Origin: Komagataeibacter rhaeticus
GTDB lineage: Bacteria; Pseudomonadota; Alphaproteobacteria; Acetobacterales; Acetobacteraceae
DNA length: 64,000 nt
NCBI RefSeq assembly: GCF_003207855.1
Contig: NZ_NKTZ01000001.1
Span: 186,001-250,000 of the forward strand
Direction of reading: 5' to 3'
Shown: piece by piece, positions 26,167 to 36,667 of the stretch
How the letters are laid out: each line of letters opens with the position of its first letter
Numbering within the stretch: position 1 is the first letter of the stretch
Notes under the pieces: model-generated
The model's database searches: none
What the model saw: only the letters and a program-made list of their open reading frames with translations
Told to the model about the DNA's origin: nothing
Program-made: the position numbers and the translations under genes

Positions 26167-27714
26167 ATGGATACGTCCGTTGCCCGTCCCGAACTGCTGC
26201 TGGTGGCCGATGCCGTAGCGCGGGAAAAGTCGATTGACCGCGAGGAAGTGCTGGAAGCGATGGAGCAGGCCATCCAGAAGGCCGGTCGCGCCAAGTACGG
26301 CCATGAAAAGGATATCCGCGCCACCATCGACCGCAGGACGGGCGATGTCCGCCTCTCGCGCTGGACCGAGGCGGTCGAGACCGTGGAGAACGAGGAAACC
26401 CAGATCCCGCTCTACATCGCGCGCAAGTTCAAGCCCGAGATCCAGCTGGGCGAATACCTGATCGACCCGCTGCCGCCCATCGATTTCGGGCGCATCGCGG
26501 CGCAGACGGCCAAGCAGGTCATCGTCCAGCGCGTGCGTGAATACGAGCGCCGCCGCCAGTTCAATGACTTCAAGGACCGTGTGGGCGAGATCATCAACGG
26601 TACCGTCAAGCGCACGGAATACGGCAACCTGCTGGTCGAGATTGGCGATGCCGAGGCCCTGCTGCGCCGTGACGAGCTGATCCCGCGCGAGAGCTTCCGC
26701 AATTCCGACCGCGTGCGCGCCTACATCTATGATGTGCGTGACGAGCCGCGTGGCCCGCAGATCTTCCTTTCGCGCACGCATCCGGCCTTCCTGGCCAAGC
26801 TGTTCGCGCAGGAAGTGCCCGAGATCTATGATGGCATCATCGAGATCAAGGCCGTGGCGCGCGACCCCGGTTCACGCGCGAAGATGGCCGTCATCTCGCG
26901 TGATGCCGCGATCGACCCGGTGGGGGCCTGCGTGGGCGTGCGCGGGCGTCGCGTGCAGGAAGTGGTCAAGGAACTTCAGGGCGAGAAGATCGATATCATT
27001 CCGTGGAGTCCGCAGGCCGCGACCTTTGTTGTCAACGCCCTTGCCCCGGCCGAGGTCAGCAAGGTGGTGATGGATGAGGAAGCGGGGCGGGTCGAGGTTG
27101 TCGTACCTGATGACCAGCTCAGCCTTGCCATCGGGCGCCGTGGCCAGAACGTGCGTCTGGCCAGCCAGCTGACGCGGTGGGATATCGATATCCTGACCGA
27201 GGCCGAGGAATCGGAGCGCAGGCAGGAAGAATTCCGCCGCCGCAGCAGCCAGTTCGTCACTTCGCTTGACGTGGATGACGTGATTGCGGGGCTGCTGGTG
27301 ACCGAAGGGTTCCATTCCGTCGAGGAACTGGCCTTTGCCGACCCCGAGGAACTGGCGAACATCGAAGGCTTTGACGAGGACGTGGCCGGTGAACTCGTCC
27401 TGCGTGCCGAGCGGCATCTGGCCCAGCAGGAAGAACAGCTGGACGAAAAGCGTCGTGAACTTGGCGTGAGTGACGACATTGCGGTATTGGGCGTATTCAC
27501 CAACCAGATGCTGGTGACGCTGGGTGAAAAGGGCGTGAAAACGCTTGATGACCTGGCCGACCTTGCCGGTGACGAACTGGTCGAGATCCTGGGCAGCGAT
27601 GCCATAGACGAGGATGCGGCCAACGAAATCATCATGGCGGCCCGTGCCCACTGGTTCGAAGGTGACGACAGGGGTGACGCGGAGCCCGGAAAAGAGGAGA
27701 CGTCCGACGTCTGA
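26167..27714 (+). CDS. nusA: transcription termination/antitermination factor NusA
   Basis: RNA polymerase-binding factor controlling pausing, termination and antitermination. 515 aa from ATG with GGAG 7 nt upstream (a TTG start overlapping rimP would add 8 residues). Order: N-terminal RNAP-binding domain (EVLEAMEQAIQKAGRAKYG), S1 domain (GEIINGTVKRTEYGNLLVEIG), KH1 (GSRAKMAVISRDAAIDPVGACVG), KH2 (LSLAIGRRGQNVRLASQLT), then two helix-hairpin-helix acidic repeats near the C-terminus (EELANIEGFDEDVAGEL; LVEILGSDAIDEDAAN). Confidence 0.97.
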   Translation: MDTSVARPELLLVADAVAREKSIDREEVLEAMEQAIQKAGRAKYGHEKDIRATIDRRTGDVRLSRWTEAVETVENEETQIPLYIARKFKPEIQLGEYLIDPLPPIDFGRIAAQTAKQVIVQRVREYERRRQFNDFKDRVGEIINGTVKRTEYGNLLVEIGDAEALLRRDELIPRESFRNSDRVRAYIYDVRDEPRGPQIFLSRTHPAFLAKLFAQEVPEIYDGIIEIKAVARDPGSRAKMAVISRDAAIDPVGACVGVRGRRVQEVVKELQGEKIDIIPWSPQAATFVVNALAPAEVSKVVMDEEAGRVEVVVPDDQLSLAIGRRGQNVRLASQLTRWDIDILTEAEESERRQEEFRRRSSQFVTSLDVDDVIAGLLVTEGFHSVEELAFADPEELANIEGFDEDVAGELVLRAERHLAQQEEQLDEKRRELGVSDDIAVLGVFTNQMLVTLGEKGVKTLDDLADLAGDELVEILGSDAIDEDAANEIIMAARAHWFEGDDRGDAEPGKEETSDV

Positions 27715-28381
27715 TCGGGAGCATCTGAACGCGGAAGACGCGGGTGATACGGAACATGAGGAGCGCGGCCCCCTGCGCCGCTGCGCCGTAACCCGCGTGC
27801 GGCTGCCAAAGGAGGAAATGATCCGGTTTGTCATTTCCCCTGATGGAGTCGTGATCCCTGATCTTTCCGCACGTCTGCCCGGACGGGGAATTTGGTTGAG
27901 CGCGCGTGCGGATGTGTTAGAAACAGCACGCACACGCGGCGTATTCGCCCGTGCGGCAAGGGGAAGGGTTGTTATTCACCCTGACCTGACCCATCTTGCA
28001 GGGGATGGGCTGCTGCGACGCATGATGGATGTCGTGGGGCTGGCACGGCGGGCCGGGCAGATTGTCTGCGGCTTTGCCAAGGTGCGTGAGTGGGTTGAGG
28101 GCGGTCGTGCCGGTCTGGTCATCCAGGCAGCCGATGGCAGTCCCGACGAGAGGAAGAGAGTTTTGTCTGGTGCACGGGAACTGCCGGTTGTGGCTGTTCC
28201 TACGGCATCGGGTCTGGGTGCGGCATTTGGCCGTGACCATGTTGTTCATGCAGCCATGCTGCATGGTGAGCTGGCACGCCGTTTCCGTATCGAGAGTGAA
28301 CGTTTTGCGGGTCTGTCCGGCAGGACCGGCCCGAATTCGGCGGAGTGTTCCGCCGGACGGTGTGAACAGGCGGGTACATGA
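27674..28381 (+). CDS. YlxR (DUF448) plus L7Ae/L30e-like RNA-binding protein
   Basis: Two RNA-binding modules in one chain. The YlxR part has [18 protein letters not shown], then [19 protein letters not shown] (the family's 'GRGA.v' loop). The C-terminal part, [30 protein letters not shown], resembles L7Ae/L30e proteins, which bind kink-turns. Alphaproteobacteria commonly encode this fusion between nusA and infB. Start unresolved: I give a GTG within the nusA 3' end; an ATG at 27614 is also in frame. The stop overlaps the infB start by ATGA. Confidence 0.85.
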   Translation: MTRSPEKRRRPTSDREHLNAEDAGDTEHEERGPLRRCAVTRVRLPKEEMIRFVISPDGVVIPDLSARLPGRGIWLSARADVLETARTRGVFARAARGRVVIHPDLTHLAGDGLLRRMMDVVGLARRAGQIVCGFAKVREWVEGGRAGLVIQAADGSPDERKRVLSGARELPVVAVPTASGLGAAFGRDHVVHAAMLHGELARRFRIESERFAGLSGRTGPNSAECSAGRCEQAGT

Positions 28382-31053
28382 GCGAAGGCAACGATCAGGA
28401 TCAGGGTAAGGGACGCTTGTCCCTGCGGCCGGCGGGCCGGAGGGAAGTCGGACGGACGGTGGATGCCGGTTCCGTGCGGCAGAGCTTCAGCCATGGTCGA
28501 TCAAAGGTGGTTCAGGTCGAGGTGCGCAAGAAGCGCGGGGCCGGGGCCGCAGGTAACGGATCGGGGCCGGCTGGCGGTCGCGCCGGCGGACGGGGCGGGC
28601 GCGCCCTGACGGCAGCGGAACTGGCGACCCGCCAGCGTGTGCTGGAAGAACAGCGCAACGCCGCCATCCAGCGCGAGAAGGAAGCCCGCGAGCAGGAGAA
28701 GATCACCATCCTCTCCGCCGCGGAGGAAGCCCGCCGCCAGGAAGAGGAAAACGCCCGCCGCGCCGAGGAAGAAGCCCGCGCGAAGGCAGATGCCGCGGCC
28801 GAGGAAGAGGCCCGCAAACGCGAGAGCCGGAGTGCCCAGAAGGCCGCTCCGGCCGAGCCCGAGTCCGCAGGGCCGGTCGTCTCGTCCGTGCCCATTCCCG
28901 GCGAGGTCACGCTTGCGCCGCCGATGCAGCGCCTGCGTCCGCTGGCCGAACGGGCGATCATGCCCGCGCAGCCGGTGCGTCCGTCGCGTCCGGCGGGGGG
29001 TGCCACGCCGCGTTCCGCCAGTGGCGCGGGTGCCGGTGCTGGCGCCGCGGCGGGCGAGACGCTGCGCCTGCGCAGTGGCCGGGCGGAAGGGGGCGAGGAA
29101 GAGCGTCGCCCCAGCCGCCGTCCGTCGGGTGGGGCCAAGAAGAACAGCGACAGCCGCCGGGCTGGCCGCATTGACGTGCAGGCCGCGATCGAGGGGGATG
29201 ACGACAAGACCCGTTCGCTCGCCTCGGTCCGCCGCCAGCGTGAGCGTGAGCGCCGCCAGGCCGAACTGGAGCGCCTGCGTTCCGATCAGGTCCGCGTGGT
29301 GCGTGACGTCGTGCTGCCCGAAACCATCACGGTGCAGGAACTGGCGAACCGTATGGCCGCCCGTCAGGGTGAAGTCATCAAGGCGCTCATGAAGATGGGT
29401 GTGATGGCCACGGTTACGCAGTCGCTCGATGCGGATACGGCTGAACTGGTCGTGCAGGAATTCGGCCATCGCGTGCGCCGTGTTGCCGACAGCGATGTCG
29501 AGATCGGGATCGAGGGGATCGAGGACCGGGCGGAAGATCTCCAGCCGCGTCCGCCCGTCGTGACCGTGATGGGGCATGTCGATCACGGCAAGACCTCGCT
29601 GCTTGATGCGCTGCGTACGACCGATGTCGCCAATGGCGAGGCCGGTGGTATCACGCAGCATATCGGCGCGTATCAGGTCACGCTGGCTTCGGGTGCGAAG
29701 ATTACCTTCATCGATACCCCCGGCCACGAAGCCTTTACCGCGATGCGCGCCCGTGGCGCGTCGGTAACGGATGTGGTGGTGCTGGTGGTTGCGGCGGATG
29801 ACGGTGTGATGCCGCAGACGATCGAGGCCATCAAGCATGCCAAGGCGGCCGATGCCCCGATCATCGTGGCCATCAACAAGTGCGACAAGCCGGGGGCAAA
29901 TCCCGACCGTGTGCGCCAGGAACTGCTGAACCACGAGATCGTGGTGGAAAGCATGGGTGGCGACACGCAGGATGTCGAGGTTTCGGCGCTCAAGCGCACC
30001 GGGCTGGACAAGCTTGAGGAAGCGATCCTGCTGCAGGCGGAAATCCTTGACCTGAAAGCCAATCCCGACCGGGTGGCTGAAGGGTCGGTGATTGAAAGCC
30101 GCCTTGACCGTGGTCGTGGCCCGGTCGCGACCGTTCTGGTCCAGAAGGGTACGCTGCGTCGTTCCGACATTGTGGTGGCCGGTGCCGAATGGGGCCGCGT
30201 GCGCGCCATGATCGATGACCGCAACCGCCAGCTTTCCGAGGCCGGTCCGTCCATGCCGGTCGAGATCCTGGGCATTACCGGGGTTCCGGGTGCGGGTGAG
30301 CCGTTCGTGGTGGTGGAAAACGAGAATCGCGCCCGCGAAATCTCCGAATTCCGCCAGCGCGTGATCAAGGACCGCATGGCCGCAGGCCAGACGGCCGCAC
30401 GCGGCACGCTGGACCAGATGCTGGCCCGTATCCAGGCGGGTGCGCAGAAGGAAGTCGCCGTCCTGATCAAGGCGGACGTGCAGGGTTCGGCGGAAGCGCT
30501 TGAAGCCACGGTGCAGAAGCTGGAGCATGAGGAAGTCAAGATCCGCGTGCTCAATGCCACCGTTGGCCAGATCACGGAAAGTGATGTGCAGCTGGCCAAG
30601 GCATCGGGTGCCATCATCGTGGCCTTCAATGTGCGCGCCACGGCGCAGGCCCGTGAACTGGCGCAGCGTGAAGGCGTGGACATCCGCTACTATTCCATCA
30701 TCTATCAGGTGGCGGATGACGTGGAACAGCTGGTTCGTGGCAAGATCGCGCCCAAGCATCGTGAGAAGTTCCTGGGTTATGCCGAAATCCGCAAGGTTTT
30801 CGAAATTACCAAGGTGGGCAAGGTGGCTGGCTGTTACGTCACCGAAGGCGTGGTCAAGCGCGGCTGTGGCGTGCGTCTGCTGCGTGACAATGTGGTGATC
30901 CATGAAGGCGAGCTGAGCCAGCTCAAGCGCTTTAAGGATGACGTCAAGGAAGTTGCGCGCGGCTATGAATGCGGCCTGTCCTTCGCCGGTTACAATGACC
31001 TGCGTGAGGGCGATGTGGTCGAGTGTTATGAAATGGAACTCGTTCCGGCATGA
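28378..31053 (+). CDS. infB: translation initiation factor IF-2
   Basis: GTPase that brings initiator tRNA to the 30S subunit and promotes subunit joining. 891 aa. A basic N-terminus, then a charged Ala/Glu/Arg helical stretch (about 80-160) and Pro/Ala linkers, IF2N-type domain ([25 protein letters not shown], about 320), and the G domain with G1 [13 protein letters not shown]3 DTPGHEAF and G4 NKCDKP, then domains II, III ([15 protein letters not shown]) and IV ([21 protein letters not shown]). Overlaps ylxR and rbfA by 4 bp each, so the cluster is translationally coupled. Confidence 0.98.
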   Translation: MSEGNDQDQGKGRLSLRPAGRREVGRTVDAGSVRQSFSHGRSKVVQVEVRKKRGAGAAGNGSGPAGGRAGGRGGRALTAAELATRQRVLEEQRNAAIQREKEAREQEKITILSAAEEARRQEEENARRAEEEARAKADAAAEEEARKRESRSAQKAAPAEPESAGPVVSSVPIPGEVTLAPPMQRLRPLAERAIMPAQPVRPSRPAGGATPRSASGAGAGAGAAAGETLRLRSGRAEGGEEERRPSRRPSGGAKKNSDSRRAGRIDVQAAIEGDDDKTRSLASVRRQRERERRQAELERLRSDQVRVVRDVVLPETITVQELANRMAARQGEVIKALMKMGVMATVTQSLDADTAELVVQEFGHRVRRVADSDVEIGIEGIEDRAEDLQPRPPVVTVMGHVDHGKTSLLDALRTTDVANGEAGGITQHIGAYQVTLASGAKITFIDTPGHEAFTAMRARGASVTDVVVLVVAADDGVMPQTIEAIKHAKAADAPIIVAINKCDKPGANPDRVRQELLNHEIVVESMGGDTQDVEVSALKRTGLDKLEEAILLQAEILDLKANPDRVAEGSVIESRLDRGRGPVATVLVQKGTLRRSDIVVAGAEWGRVRAMIDDRNRQLSEAGPSMPVEILGITGVPGAGEPFVVVENENRAREISEFRQRVIKDRMAAGQTAARGTLDQMLARIQAGAQKEVAVLIKADVQGSAEALEATVQKLEHEEVKIRVLNATVGQITESDVQLAKASGAIIVAFNVRATAQARELAQREGVDIRYYSIIYQVADDVEQLVRGKIAPKHREKFLGYAEIRKVFEITKVGKVAGCYVTEGVVKRGCGVRLLRDNVVIHEGELSQLKRFKDDVKEVARGYECGLSFAGYNDLREGDVVECYEMELVPA

Positions 31054-31493
31054 GCCGTAATTCATCCAGAAAAGGGATGGGCGAGAGCGGGCCGGCAGGG
31101 AAACTTGCCGGCCATTCCGCGTCAGGCCCCTCGCAGCGCCAGTTGCGCGTGGCAGAAGAAGTCCGTCGCGTGCTGGCGGAGATCTTCGCCCGTACCGAGT
31201 TCCGTGATCCGGACCTGGCGGATGTGCGGATTACCGTGACCGAAGTGCGGATTTCGCCCGACCTGAAGCATGCCACCGTATTTGTTGCACGTCTTGGCCG
31301 GAGCGACGTTGCCGAACTGCTGCCCGCACTCAAGCGTGTAACACCGTTCCTGCGTACGCGCCTGTCGCACGCGTTGCGGCTGCGTGGTGTGCCGGACCTG
31401 CATTTCCAGCCCGATACCGCGCTGGATTATGCCATGGAAGTTGACACCATGCTGCGCCAGCCCGAAGTCCAGCGCGATCTGAAGGAAGACTGA
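31050..31493 (+). CDS. rbfA: 30S ribosome-binding factor A
   Basis: Assists 16S rRNA 5'-end maturation and cold adaptation. 147 aa; the KH-like core begins at [20 protein letters not shown] and includes [31 protein letters not shown] and [28 protein letters not shown], ending the usual ...ALDYAMEVD helix. N-terminal 28 residues are Ser/Gly-rich and unconserved. Last gene of the nusA-infB cluster, overlapping infB by ATGA. Followed by a double-hairpin repeat, then a classic terminator. Confidence 0.95.
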   Translation: MSRNSSRKGMGESGPAGKLAGHSASGPSQRQLRVAEEVRRVLAEIFARTEFRDPDLADVRITVTEVRISPDLKHATVFVARLGRSDVAELLPALKRVTPFLRTRLSHALRLRGVPDLHFQPDTALDYAMEVDTMLRQPEVQRDLKED

Positions 31494-31540
31494 ACCGGGT
31501 TCCAGAACCCTGTTCATGAAATATCCGGTTCAATTTTAAA

Positions 31541-31620
31541 GAAGCTTTTGGTGAAGCTTTTTTCAAAAAGCTTCAGAACACAGTGTCTTTTTGAAAAAGG
31601 CGACACCCAAAAACTGTTCT
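31541..31620 (+). repeat. double-hairpin intergenic repeat, copy 3
   Basis: First hairpin 31553-31574 (GAAGCTTTTTT CAAAAAGCTTC type). Second hairpin 31583-31606 with stem GTGTC / GACAC instead of the GCCGCC / GGCGGC of other copies: both arms have changed so that pairing is largely kept. Sense orientation, 60 nt 3' of rbfA, followed by ACCCAAAAACTG as in other copies. Confidence 0.85.
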
Positions 31621-31639
31621 TGTTCTTTACCACCAGATT

Positions 31640-31678
31640 AAAAAGCCCGGTCTGGCATCTGCCAGAACCGGGCTTTTT
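31640..31678. terminator. bidirectional intrinsic terminator
   Basis: AAAAAGCCCGGT...CTGGC pairs with GCCAG...ACCGGGCTTTTT around ATCT. T-tracts on both strands. Placed between rbfA (plus) and the MCE gene (minus). Confidence 0.9.
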
Positions 31679-31702
31679 GCATCGTGCCTTTTCTGGCGAG
31701 GC

Positions 31703-32674
31703 TCAATTGCGCCGGCCCATCAGCAGCAGCTGCGGGTTACGCTCCACATCGGTGGCAAAGCCGCGCAGCGCGGCGGCGGCGGCGGCCAGGTCACGCAGCG
31801 ACGAATCGATATTGGAGCGGTCGGCGGAACTGGGCGCGGTGATGTCATGCAGTCCGGCCAGCGCGCCGCGTGCTTCGGTTACCGTGTCGTTGGAATTGAC
31901 CAGCAGGGTGTGCAGTTCGTCGCCGCGCGCATCAAGCTGCGCCGTGCCGGTATCGGCCAGGTGGTTGATGGAGGCCAGCGTGCCGTCCATGCGGTGGTCA
32001 AGGTCACGGATGGCATCGGTCGCGGTATCGACCGTAACCCGCGTGTGGTCGGATGTGGCGCGCACGCTGTCCACCAGCGGCGGCAGATCCCTGTCCAGCT
32101 TGTCAGCCAGCGTGCGGATGCTGACCAGCATGGCATCGGCATTGTTGGCGATGTTCTTGAGTGGCAGCGCGGTCAGCGCGTCGGTCAGCTTCTGCATGTC
32201 CGATTCACGGGCGGGAATTTCGATCAGCGGGCTCAGGCCGGGATGCAGCTTGGCCGGGACCCCGGGGTCGAATGTCAGGTCGATTTCTTCCTGACCGGTC
32301 ACGAAACTTTGCATGTGCAGTTCCGCCCGCAGGCCGTTTTCGATCAGGCGCGGCAGTTCCTTGGTATCAAGTGCCCGGCCATGGCTGCCCGCCATGCGCG
32401 CGCCGTTGGCTTCCAGTTCCAGCGTTACGGGAATATAGGCCTGATGGGTCTGGGGGTCGAACTGTACGGCAATATGGTCCACATGACCGACCTGCACGCC
32501 ATCGAAAGTGACGGGAGCGCCAACCCCCAGCCCGTTGACCGGGCTGTCGAAGATCACCATCGCGCGGTTGGTGGGGGAGAAGGGATGAAACTGTCCGAAC
32601 AGCGCTATGGCGGTCACACCAAGCAGGGCCCCACCCAACACAAATGCACCGACCGTGGTCTGCCGTTCAGCCAT
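31703..32674 (-). CDS. MCE (MlaD-like) domain protein
   Basis: 323 aa. One N-terminal TM (about 8-27), then an MCE domain: SPTNRAMVIFDSPVNGLGVGAPVTFDGVQVGHVDHI and PVTLELEANGA, with LIENGLRAELHMQSFVTGQEEIDL. A long helical C-terminal region (about 165-310) follows. MCE proteins form hexameric lipid conduits between the membranes, usually with an ABC permease and ATPase (MlaEF). None is adjacent here; PqiB/MlaD-type partners must be elsewhere. Preceded by about 250 bp of intergenic DNA shared with truB. Confidence 0.88.
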   Translation of the reverse strand: MAERQTTVGAFVLGGALLGVTAIALFGQFHPFSPTNRAMVIFDSPVNGLGVGAPVTFDGVQVGHVDHIAVQFDPQTHQAYIPVTLELEANGARMAGSHGRALDTKELPRLIENGLRAELHMQSFVTGQEEIDLTFDPGVPAKLHPGLSPLIEIPARESDMQKLTDALTALPLKNIANNADAMLVSIRTLADKLDRDLPPLVDSVRATSDHTRVTVDTATDAIRDLDHRMDGTLASINHLADTGTAQLDARGDELHTLLVNSNDTVTEARGALAGLHDITAPSSADRSNIDSSLRDLAAAAAALRGFATDVERNPQLLLMGRRN

Positions 32675-32926
32675 GGTGTTCAGGTCTCCCTAGACGCAGA
32701 ATGAAAAAACTCCCGAACACAATCAGCCATGCGCCCGTCTGTCGCAAGATGGCACCGCGCTGGCCGGAGGCAAAGCGGGATACGGGGATGGCAGGCATGT
32801 GCCCGCCCTGCCTTTTACCATGTGGGGAGCTGGCCGCCAGCCCCCGTGGCGGAATGGGGCATTGCCGTGCATGCGTGCCTCGTCTAAACGCAGCCCACCC
32901 CCATTATCCGTACAAGGTGCCCTGCA

Positions 32927-33847
32927 ATGCGACGCAAACGTGGACGCCCGCTTGATGGCTGGCTGGTGATCGACAAGCCATCCGGCATGACCTCCACCCA
33001 GGTCGTGGGCCGGGTGCGCTACCTGTTTGACGCGGCAAAGGCGGGCCATGGCGGCACGCTGGACCCGCTGGCGACCGGGCTGCTGCCCATAGCCTTTGGC
33101 AGGGCGACCAAGACCGTGCCTTATATTATGGACGGCACCAAGCGCTACCACTTCACGCTGCGTATCGGTGAGGCACGCGACAGTGACGACGCCGAGGGCG
33201 CGGTGACCGCGACATCCTCCGTGCGCCCCGACAATGCGGCGTTCGAGGCCGCATTGCCGGCCTTCCGTGGCGAGATCATGCAGGTGCCCCCGGTCTATTC
33301 CGCGCTGAAGGTGGGGGGGAAGCGTTCCTATGACATGGCGCGCGCGGGCTATGCGCCCGAACTGGCCGCGCGGCCGGCGCGCATCGACCGTTTCGAGCTG
33401 ATTGCGCGGCCCGATGCCGATACGGCCGTGTTCGAGGTGGAATCGGGCAAGGGGGTGTACATGCGCGCGCTTGCGCGCGATATAGCGCTGGCCTGCGGCA
33501 CGGTGGGCCATGTGGCGGCGCTGCGGCGGCTGAACGTGGGGCCTTTTGATGAATCCCATGCGATTCCACTGGACAAAATTGTCCCAAGCGCCGACAACGC
33601 GCCTGCCCCACCGGATCTGCTCCTTCCGGTCGCGACCGCGCTGGCCGACATCCCGGCGCTGGCCCTGACACGGGAGGAAGCGGATGCCCTGTCATTTGGT
33701 CAGGTGATCGACCTGAACCAGCTGGCGGACCGGATGCCGGAACACACCGACCCGCGCAGCGGCGTCGTGCGTGCGATGGATGGGGCGCGCGTGGTCGGGC
33801 TGTGCCGCCCCGAGGGGGGATGGCTGCGATCAGTGCGCATGCTCTGA
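32927..33847 (+). CDS. truB: tRNA pseudouridine(55) synthase
   Basis: Makes the universal pseudouridine 55 in the tRNA T-loop. 306 aa. DGWLVIDKPSGMTSTQVVGRVR opens the catalytic domain; GHGGTLDPLATGLLPIAFG holds the catalytic Asp (about D46); KRYHFTLRIG, QVPPVYSALKVGGKRSYDMARAG and GVYMRALARDIA follow. PUA-like C-terminal region. Precedes rpsO, as in most Proteobacteria. Confidence 0.97.
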   Translation: MRRKRGRPLDGWLVIDKPSGMTSTQVVGRVRYLFDAAKAGHGGTLDPLATGLLPIAFGRATKTVPYIMDGTKRYHFTLRIGEARDSDDAEGAVTATSSVRPDNAAFEAALPAFRGEIMQVPPVYSALKVGGKRSYDMARAGYAPELAARPARIDRFELIARPDADTAVFEVESGKGVYMRALARDIALACGTVGHVAALRRLNVGPFDESHAIPLDKIVPSADNAPAPPDLLLPVATALADIPALALTREEADALSFGQVIDLNQLADRMPEHTDPRSGVVRAMDGARVVGLCRPEGGWLRSVRML

Positions 33848-33871
33848 ACCGGATGACCAATGGAGACGATG

Positions 33872-34141
33872 ATGTCGATTACTGCTGAACGCCGCACGGC
33901 GCTTATTGGCGAATACCAGAATGCCGCGACCGACACGGGCTCGCCGGAAGTGCAGGTTGCCCTGCTGACCGAGCGGATCGTGAACCTGACCGACCACCTC
34001 AAGACCCACGCGAAGGATTTCCATTCCCGCCGTGGCCTGCTGATGCTGGTCGGCCGCCGCCGCCGCCTGCTGGACTATGTCAAGCGCAAGGACCAGGCCC
34101 GTTACGAAACGCTCATCAAGCGCCTTGGCCTGCGTCGCTGA
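33872..34141 (+). CDS. rpsO: 30S ribosomal protein S15
   Basis: Primary rRNA-binding protein of the 30S platform. 89 aa, exactly the family length: [58 protein letters not shown], ending LIKRLGLRR. Three ATGs lie close together; the one chosen has GGAG at 6 nt spacing and gives the conserved N-terminus. Lies between truB and pnp in the classical truB-rpsO-pnp order. Confidence 0.97.
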   Translation: MSITAERRTALIGEYQNAATDTGSPEVQVALLTERIVNLTDHLKTHAKDFHSRRGLLMLVGRRRRLLDYVKRKDQARYETLIKRLGLRR

Positions 34142-34245
34142 TTTGCGACATGGCGGGAACGCGGTCATAATGCGTGCCCGCCCGGCCTGCACGGACGCGG
34201 CGCATGCGGCTGCATGCCCGTGCCCGGTCGGGCCGGATATTTTCA

Positions 34246-34263
34246 GGCGCCCCTAGGGGCGCC
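34246..34263. promoter_or_regulatory. perfect palindrome in the rpsO-pnp intergenic region
   Basis: GGCGCCCCTAGGGGCGCC is a perfect 18-bp palindrome; as RNA, a stable stem with a very small loop. No T-tract follows. It is in the 297-bp rpsO-pnp gap where, in E. coli, an RNase III-cleaved hairpin mediates pnp autoregulation. A similar role here is inference. Nothing else was identified in the gap. Confidence 0.45.
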
Positions 34264-34438
34264 GTCAACACGCTGCCATGCCATGGCGGAGATGTCCGGA
34301 CCCGGATCGCAGCGTTTCAGGCCACATGGTGTTCTGGCGGCCGTGCCGTCGCGCTCCATGCCGTCCGAGGCGCTGCCACCAAACGTTCCCATGTCCGGGC
34401 CGCCTGCATTGCGGCACTCAACGGACAGGGTTGTCTGG

Positions 34439-36577
34439 ATGTTTAATTATTTTCGCAAGGAAATCGAATGGGGCGGCCGCCCGCTGGTGCTGGAAACGGG
34501 CAAGATCGCCCGCCAGGCCGATGGCGCGGTTGTCGTGACCTATGGCGATACGGTGGTGCTGTGCACGGCCGTGGGCGCCAAGAGTGTCAAGCCGGGGCAG
34601 GATTTCTTCCCGCTTACGGTCAATTATCAGGAAAAGGCCTATGCCGCGGGCAAGATCCCCGGTGGCTTCTTCAAGCGTGAAGGCCGCCCGAGCGAGGCCG
34701 AGGTCCTGAACTCGCGCCTGATCGACCGCCCGATCCGCCCGCTGTTCCCCGAGAACTTCCGCAACGAAGTGCAGGTCGTCGCCACCGTGCTCAGCCACGA
34801 CATGGAGAACGACCCGGCCGTGGTTGCGCTGATCGGCTGCTCGGCGGCGCTGACGCTGTCGGGCATTCCGTTCTTCGGCCCGGTGGGTGCGGCCCGCGTG
34901 GGGTACAGCAACGGCAAATACGTGCTGAACCCGACCATTTCCCAGCTTAAGGAAAGCGAACTGGACCTGGTCGTGGCCGGGACGTCCGAAGGCGTGCTGA
35001 TGGTCGAGTCCGAGGCGGTGGAACTGTCCGAGGACGTGATGCTGGGCGCCGTGACCTTTGGCCATGAAGCCTTCCAGCCCGTGATCGACCTGATCATCGA
35101 CCTGGCCGAGAGCGCTGCCAAGGCACCGTGGGACCTGGCCGAGCCGACGGCCGAGGAAATCAAGCTGCGCAAGAAGGTGGACAAGGCCGGTCGCGCCCTG
35201 ATCGCCGAGGCGTACAAGGAACGCGCCAAGCAGGTGCGCTACAAGAAGGTCGCCGCGGCGCGTGAGGCCATCCTTGCCAAGATTGGCGAGGCCGACGCCG
35301 ATGCCGCCAAGCCCATGATCAAGGATCTGGAAGCCGACGTGGTCCGCACCGAAGTGCTCGACACCGGCTACCGTATCGATGGCCGCGATCTGGAAACGAT
35401 CCGCCCCATCGTGTCCGAAGTCGGCATCCTGCCGCGCGCGCATGGCTCCGCCCTGTTCACCCGTGGCGAGACGCAGGCCCTTGTGGTGGCGACGCTTGGC
35501 ACCGGCCAGGACGAGCAGATCGTGGACGCGCTGGAAGGCGAATACCGCAACAACTTCATGCTGCACTACAACTTCCCCCCCTTCTCGGTGGGTGAGTGCG
35601 GGCGCATGGGCTCCCCCGGCCGCCGTGAAATCGGCCATGGCAAGCTGGCGTGGCGCGCCATCCACCCGCTGCTGCCGGGCAAGGACACCTTCCCGTACAC
35701 CATGCGCGTGGTGTCCGAGATCACGGAAAGCAATGGTTCGTCTTCCATGGCCACCGTGTGCGGCACCTCGCTTGCGCTGATGGATGCGGGCGTGCCGCTG
35801 AAGCGTCCGGTCGCCGGTATCGCCATGGGCCTGATCAAGGAAGAGGACGACTTTGCCGTCCTGTCCGATATCCTTGGCGATGAAGACCACCTGGGTGACA
35901 TGGACTTCAAGGTGGCCGGCACCGAGCAGGGTGTGACCGCCCTGCAGATGGACATCAAGATCACGTCGATTACGCCGGAAATCATGAAGATCGCGCTGGG
36001 TCAGGCCCGTCAGGGCCGCCTGCACATTCTGGGCGAGATGGCCAAGGCGCTGACCGAAGGCCGTTCGGATGTCTCGTCTTCCGCGCCCAAGATCACCACG
36101 ATCTCGGTGCCCAAGGAGAAGATCCGCGACGTGATCGGCCAGGGCGGTAAAGTTATCCGTGAGATCGTTGAATATTCGGGTGCGAAGATCGACATCAACG
36201 ATGACGGCACGATCATGATTGCCGCGTCTTCCGACGATCAGGCCGAGAAGGCCATCGAACGGATCCGTGGCATCACGGCCGAACCCGAAGTGGGCCACAT
36301 CTATAATGGCAAGGTCGTCAAGACCGCCGATTTCGGGGCGTTCGTCAACTTCCTTGGCCCCCGTGACGGGCTGGTTCACATCTCCGAACTGGCCGAAGGG
36401 CGCGTTTCCAAGACGACGGATGTCGTCAAGCAGGGAGACGAAGTGAAGGTAAAGGTGCTGGGCTTTGACGATCGCGGCAAGGTCAAGCTGTCCATGCGCG
36501 TGGTTGACCAGAAGACCGGCGCCGACATCACCGACACCGTGGGCGCCCGGCCCGGCCGTGCCCCCGGCGCGCGGTAA
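34439..36577 (+). CDS. pnp: polyribonucleotide nucleotidyltransferase
   Basis: Phosphorolytic 3'-5' exoribonuclease of the degradosome. 712 aa. [31 protein letters not shown] is the start; first RNase PH core with [30 protein letters not shown]; helical linker; second core with [15 protein letters not shown] and [23 protein letters not shown] domain [26 protein letters not shown]1 domain [25 protein letters not shown] lies 9 nt before the ATG. A much longer in-frame upstream extension has no conserved content. Confidence 0.98.
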   Translation: MFNYFRKEIEWGGRPLVLETGKIARQADGAVVVTYGDTVVLCTAVGAKSVKPGQDFFPLTVNYQEKAYAAGKIPGGFFKREGRPSEAEVLNSRLIDRPIRPLFPENFRNEVQVVATVLSHDMENDPAVVALIGCSAALTLSGIPFFGPVGAARVGYSNGKYVLNPTISQLKESELDLVVAGTSEGVLMVESEAVELSEDVMLGAVTFGHEAFQPVIDLIIDLAESAAKAPWDLAEPTAEEIKLRKKVDKAGRALIAEAYKERAKQVRYKKVAAAREAILAKIGEADADAAKPMIKDLEADVVRTEVLDTGYRIDGRDLETIRPIVSEVGILPRAHGSALFTRGETQALVVATLGTGQDEQIVDALEGEYRNNFMLHYNFPPFSVGECGRMGSPGRREIGHGKLAWRAIHPLLPGKDTFPYTMRVVSEITESNGSSSMATVCGTSLALMDAGVPLKRPVAGIAMGLIKEEDDFAVLSDILGDEDHLGDMDFKVAGTEQGVTALQMDIKITSITPEIMKIALGQARQGRLHILGEMAKALTEGRSDVSSSAPKITTISVPKEKIRDVIGQGGKVIREIVEYSGAKIDINDDGTIMIAASSDDQAEKAIERIRGITAEPEVGHIYNGKVVKTADFGAFVNFLGPRDGLVHISELAEGRVSKTTDVVKQGDEVKVKVLGFDDRGKVKLSMRVVDQKTGADITDTVGARPGRAPGAR

Positions 36578-36667
36578 GACGCGGGTCCCGGCCTATTGAT
36601 AACCCGGACGCGGGAGCGCCAGATGGCGTGCCCCGCGCCCGGGCAGATACATGACGATGGAATGGTG

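Noticed and set aside
28501-31065. 854-codon open frame antisense to infB
   Set aside because: High GC in the third codon position of infB leaves the opposite strand open. The translation has no domain and infB is certain. The same applies to long antisense frames in acnA (18526-20868), pnp (34418-36379) and sdhA.
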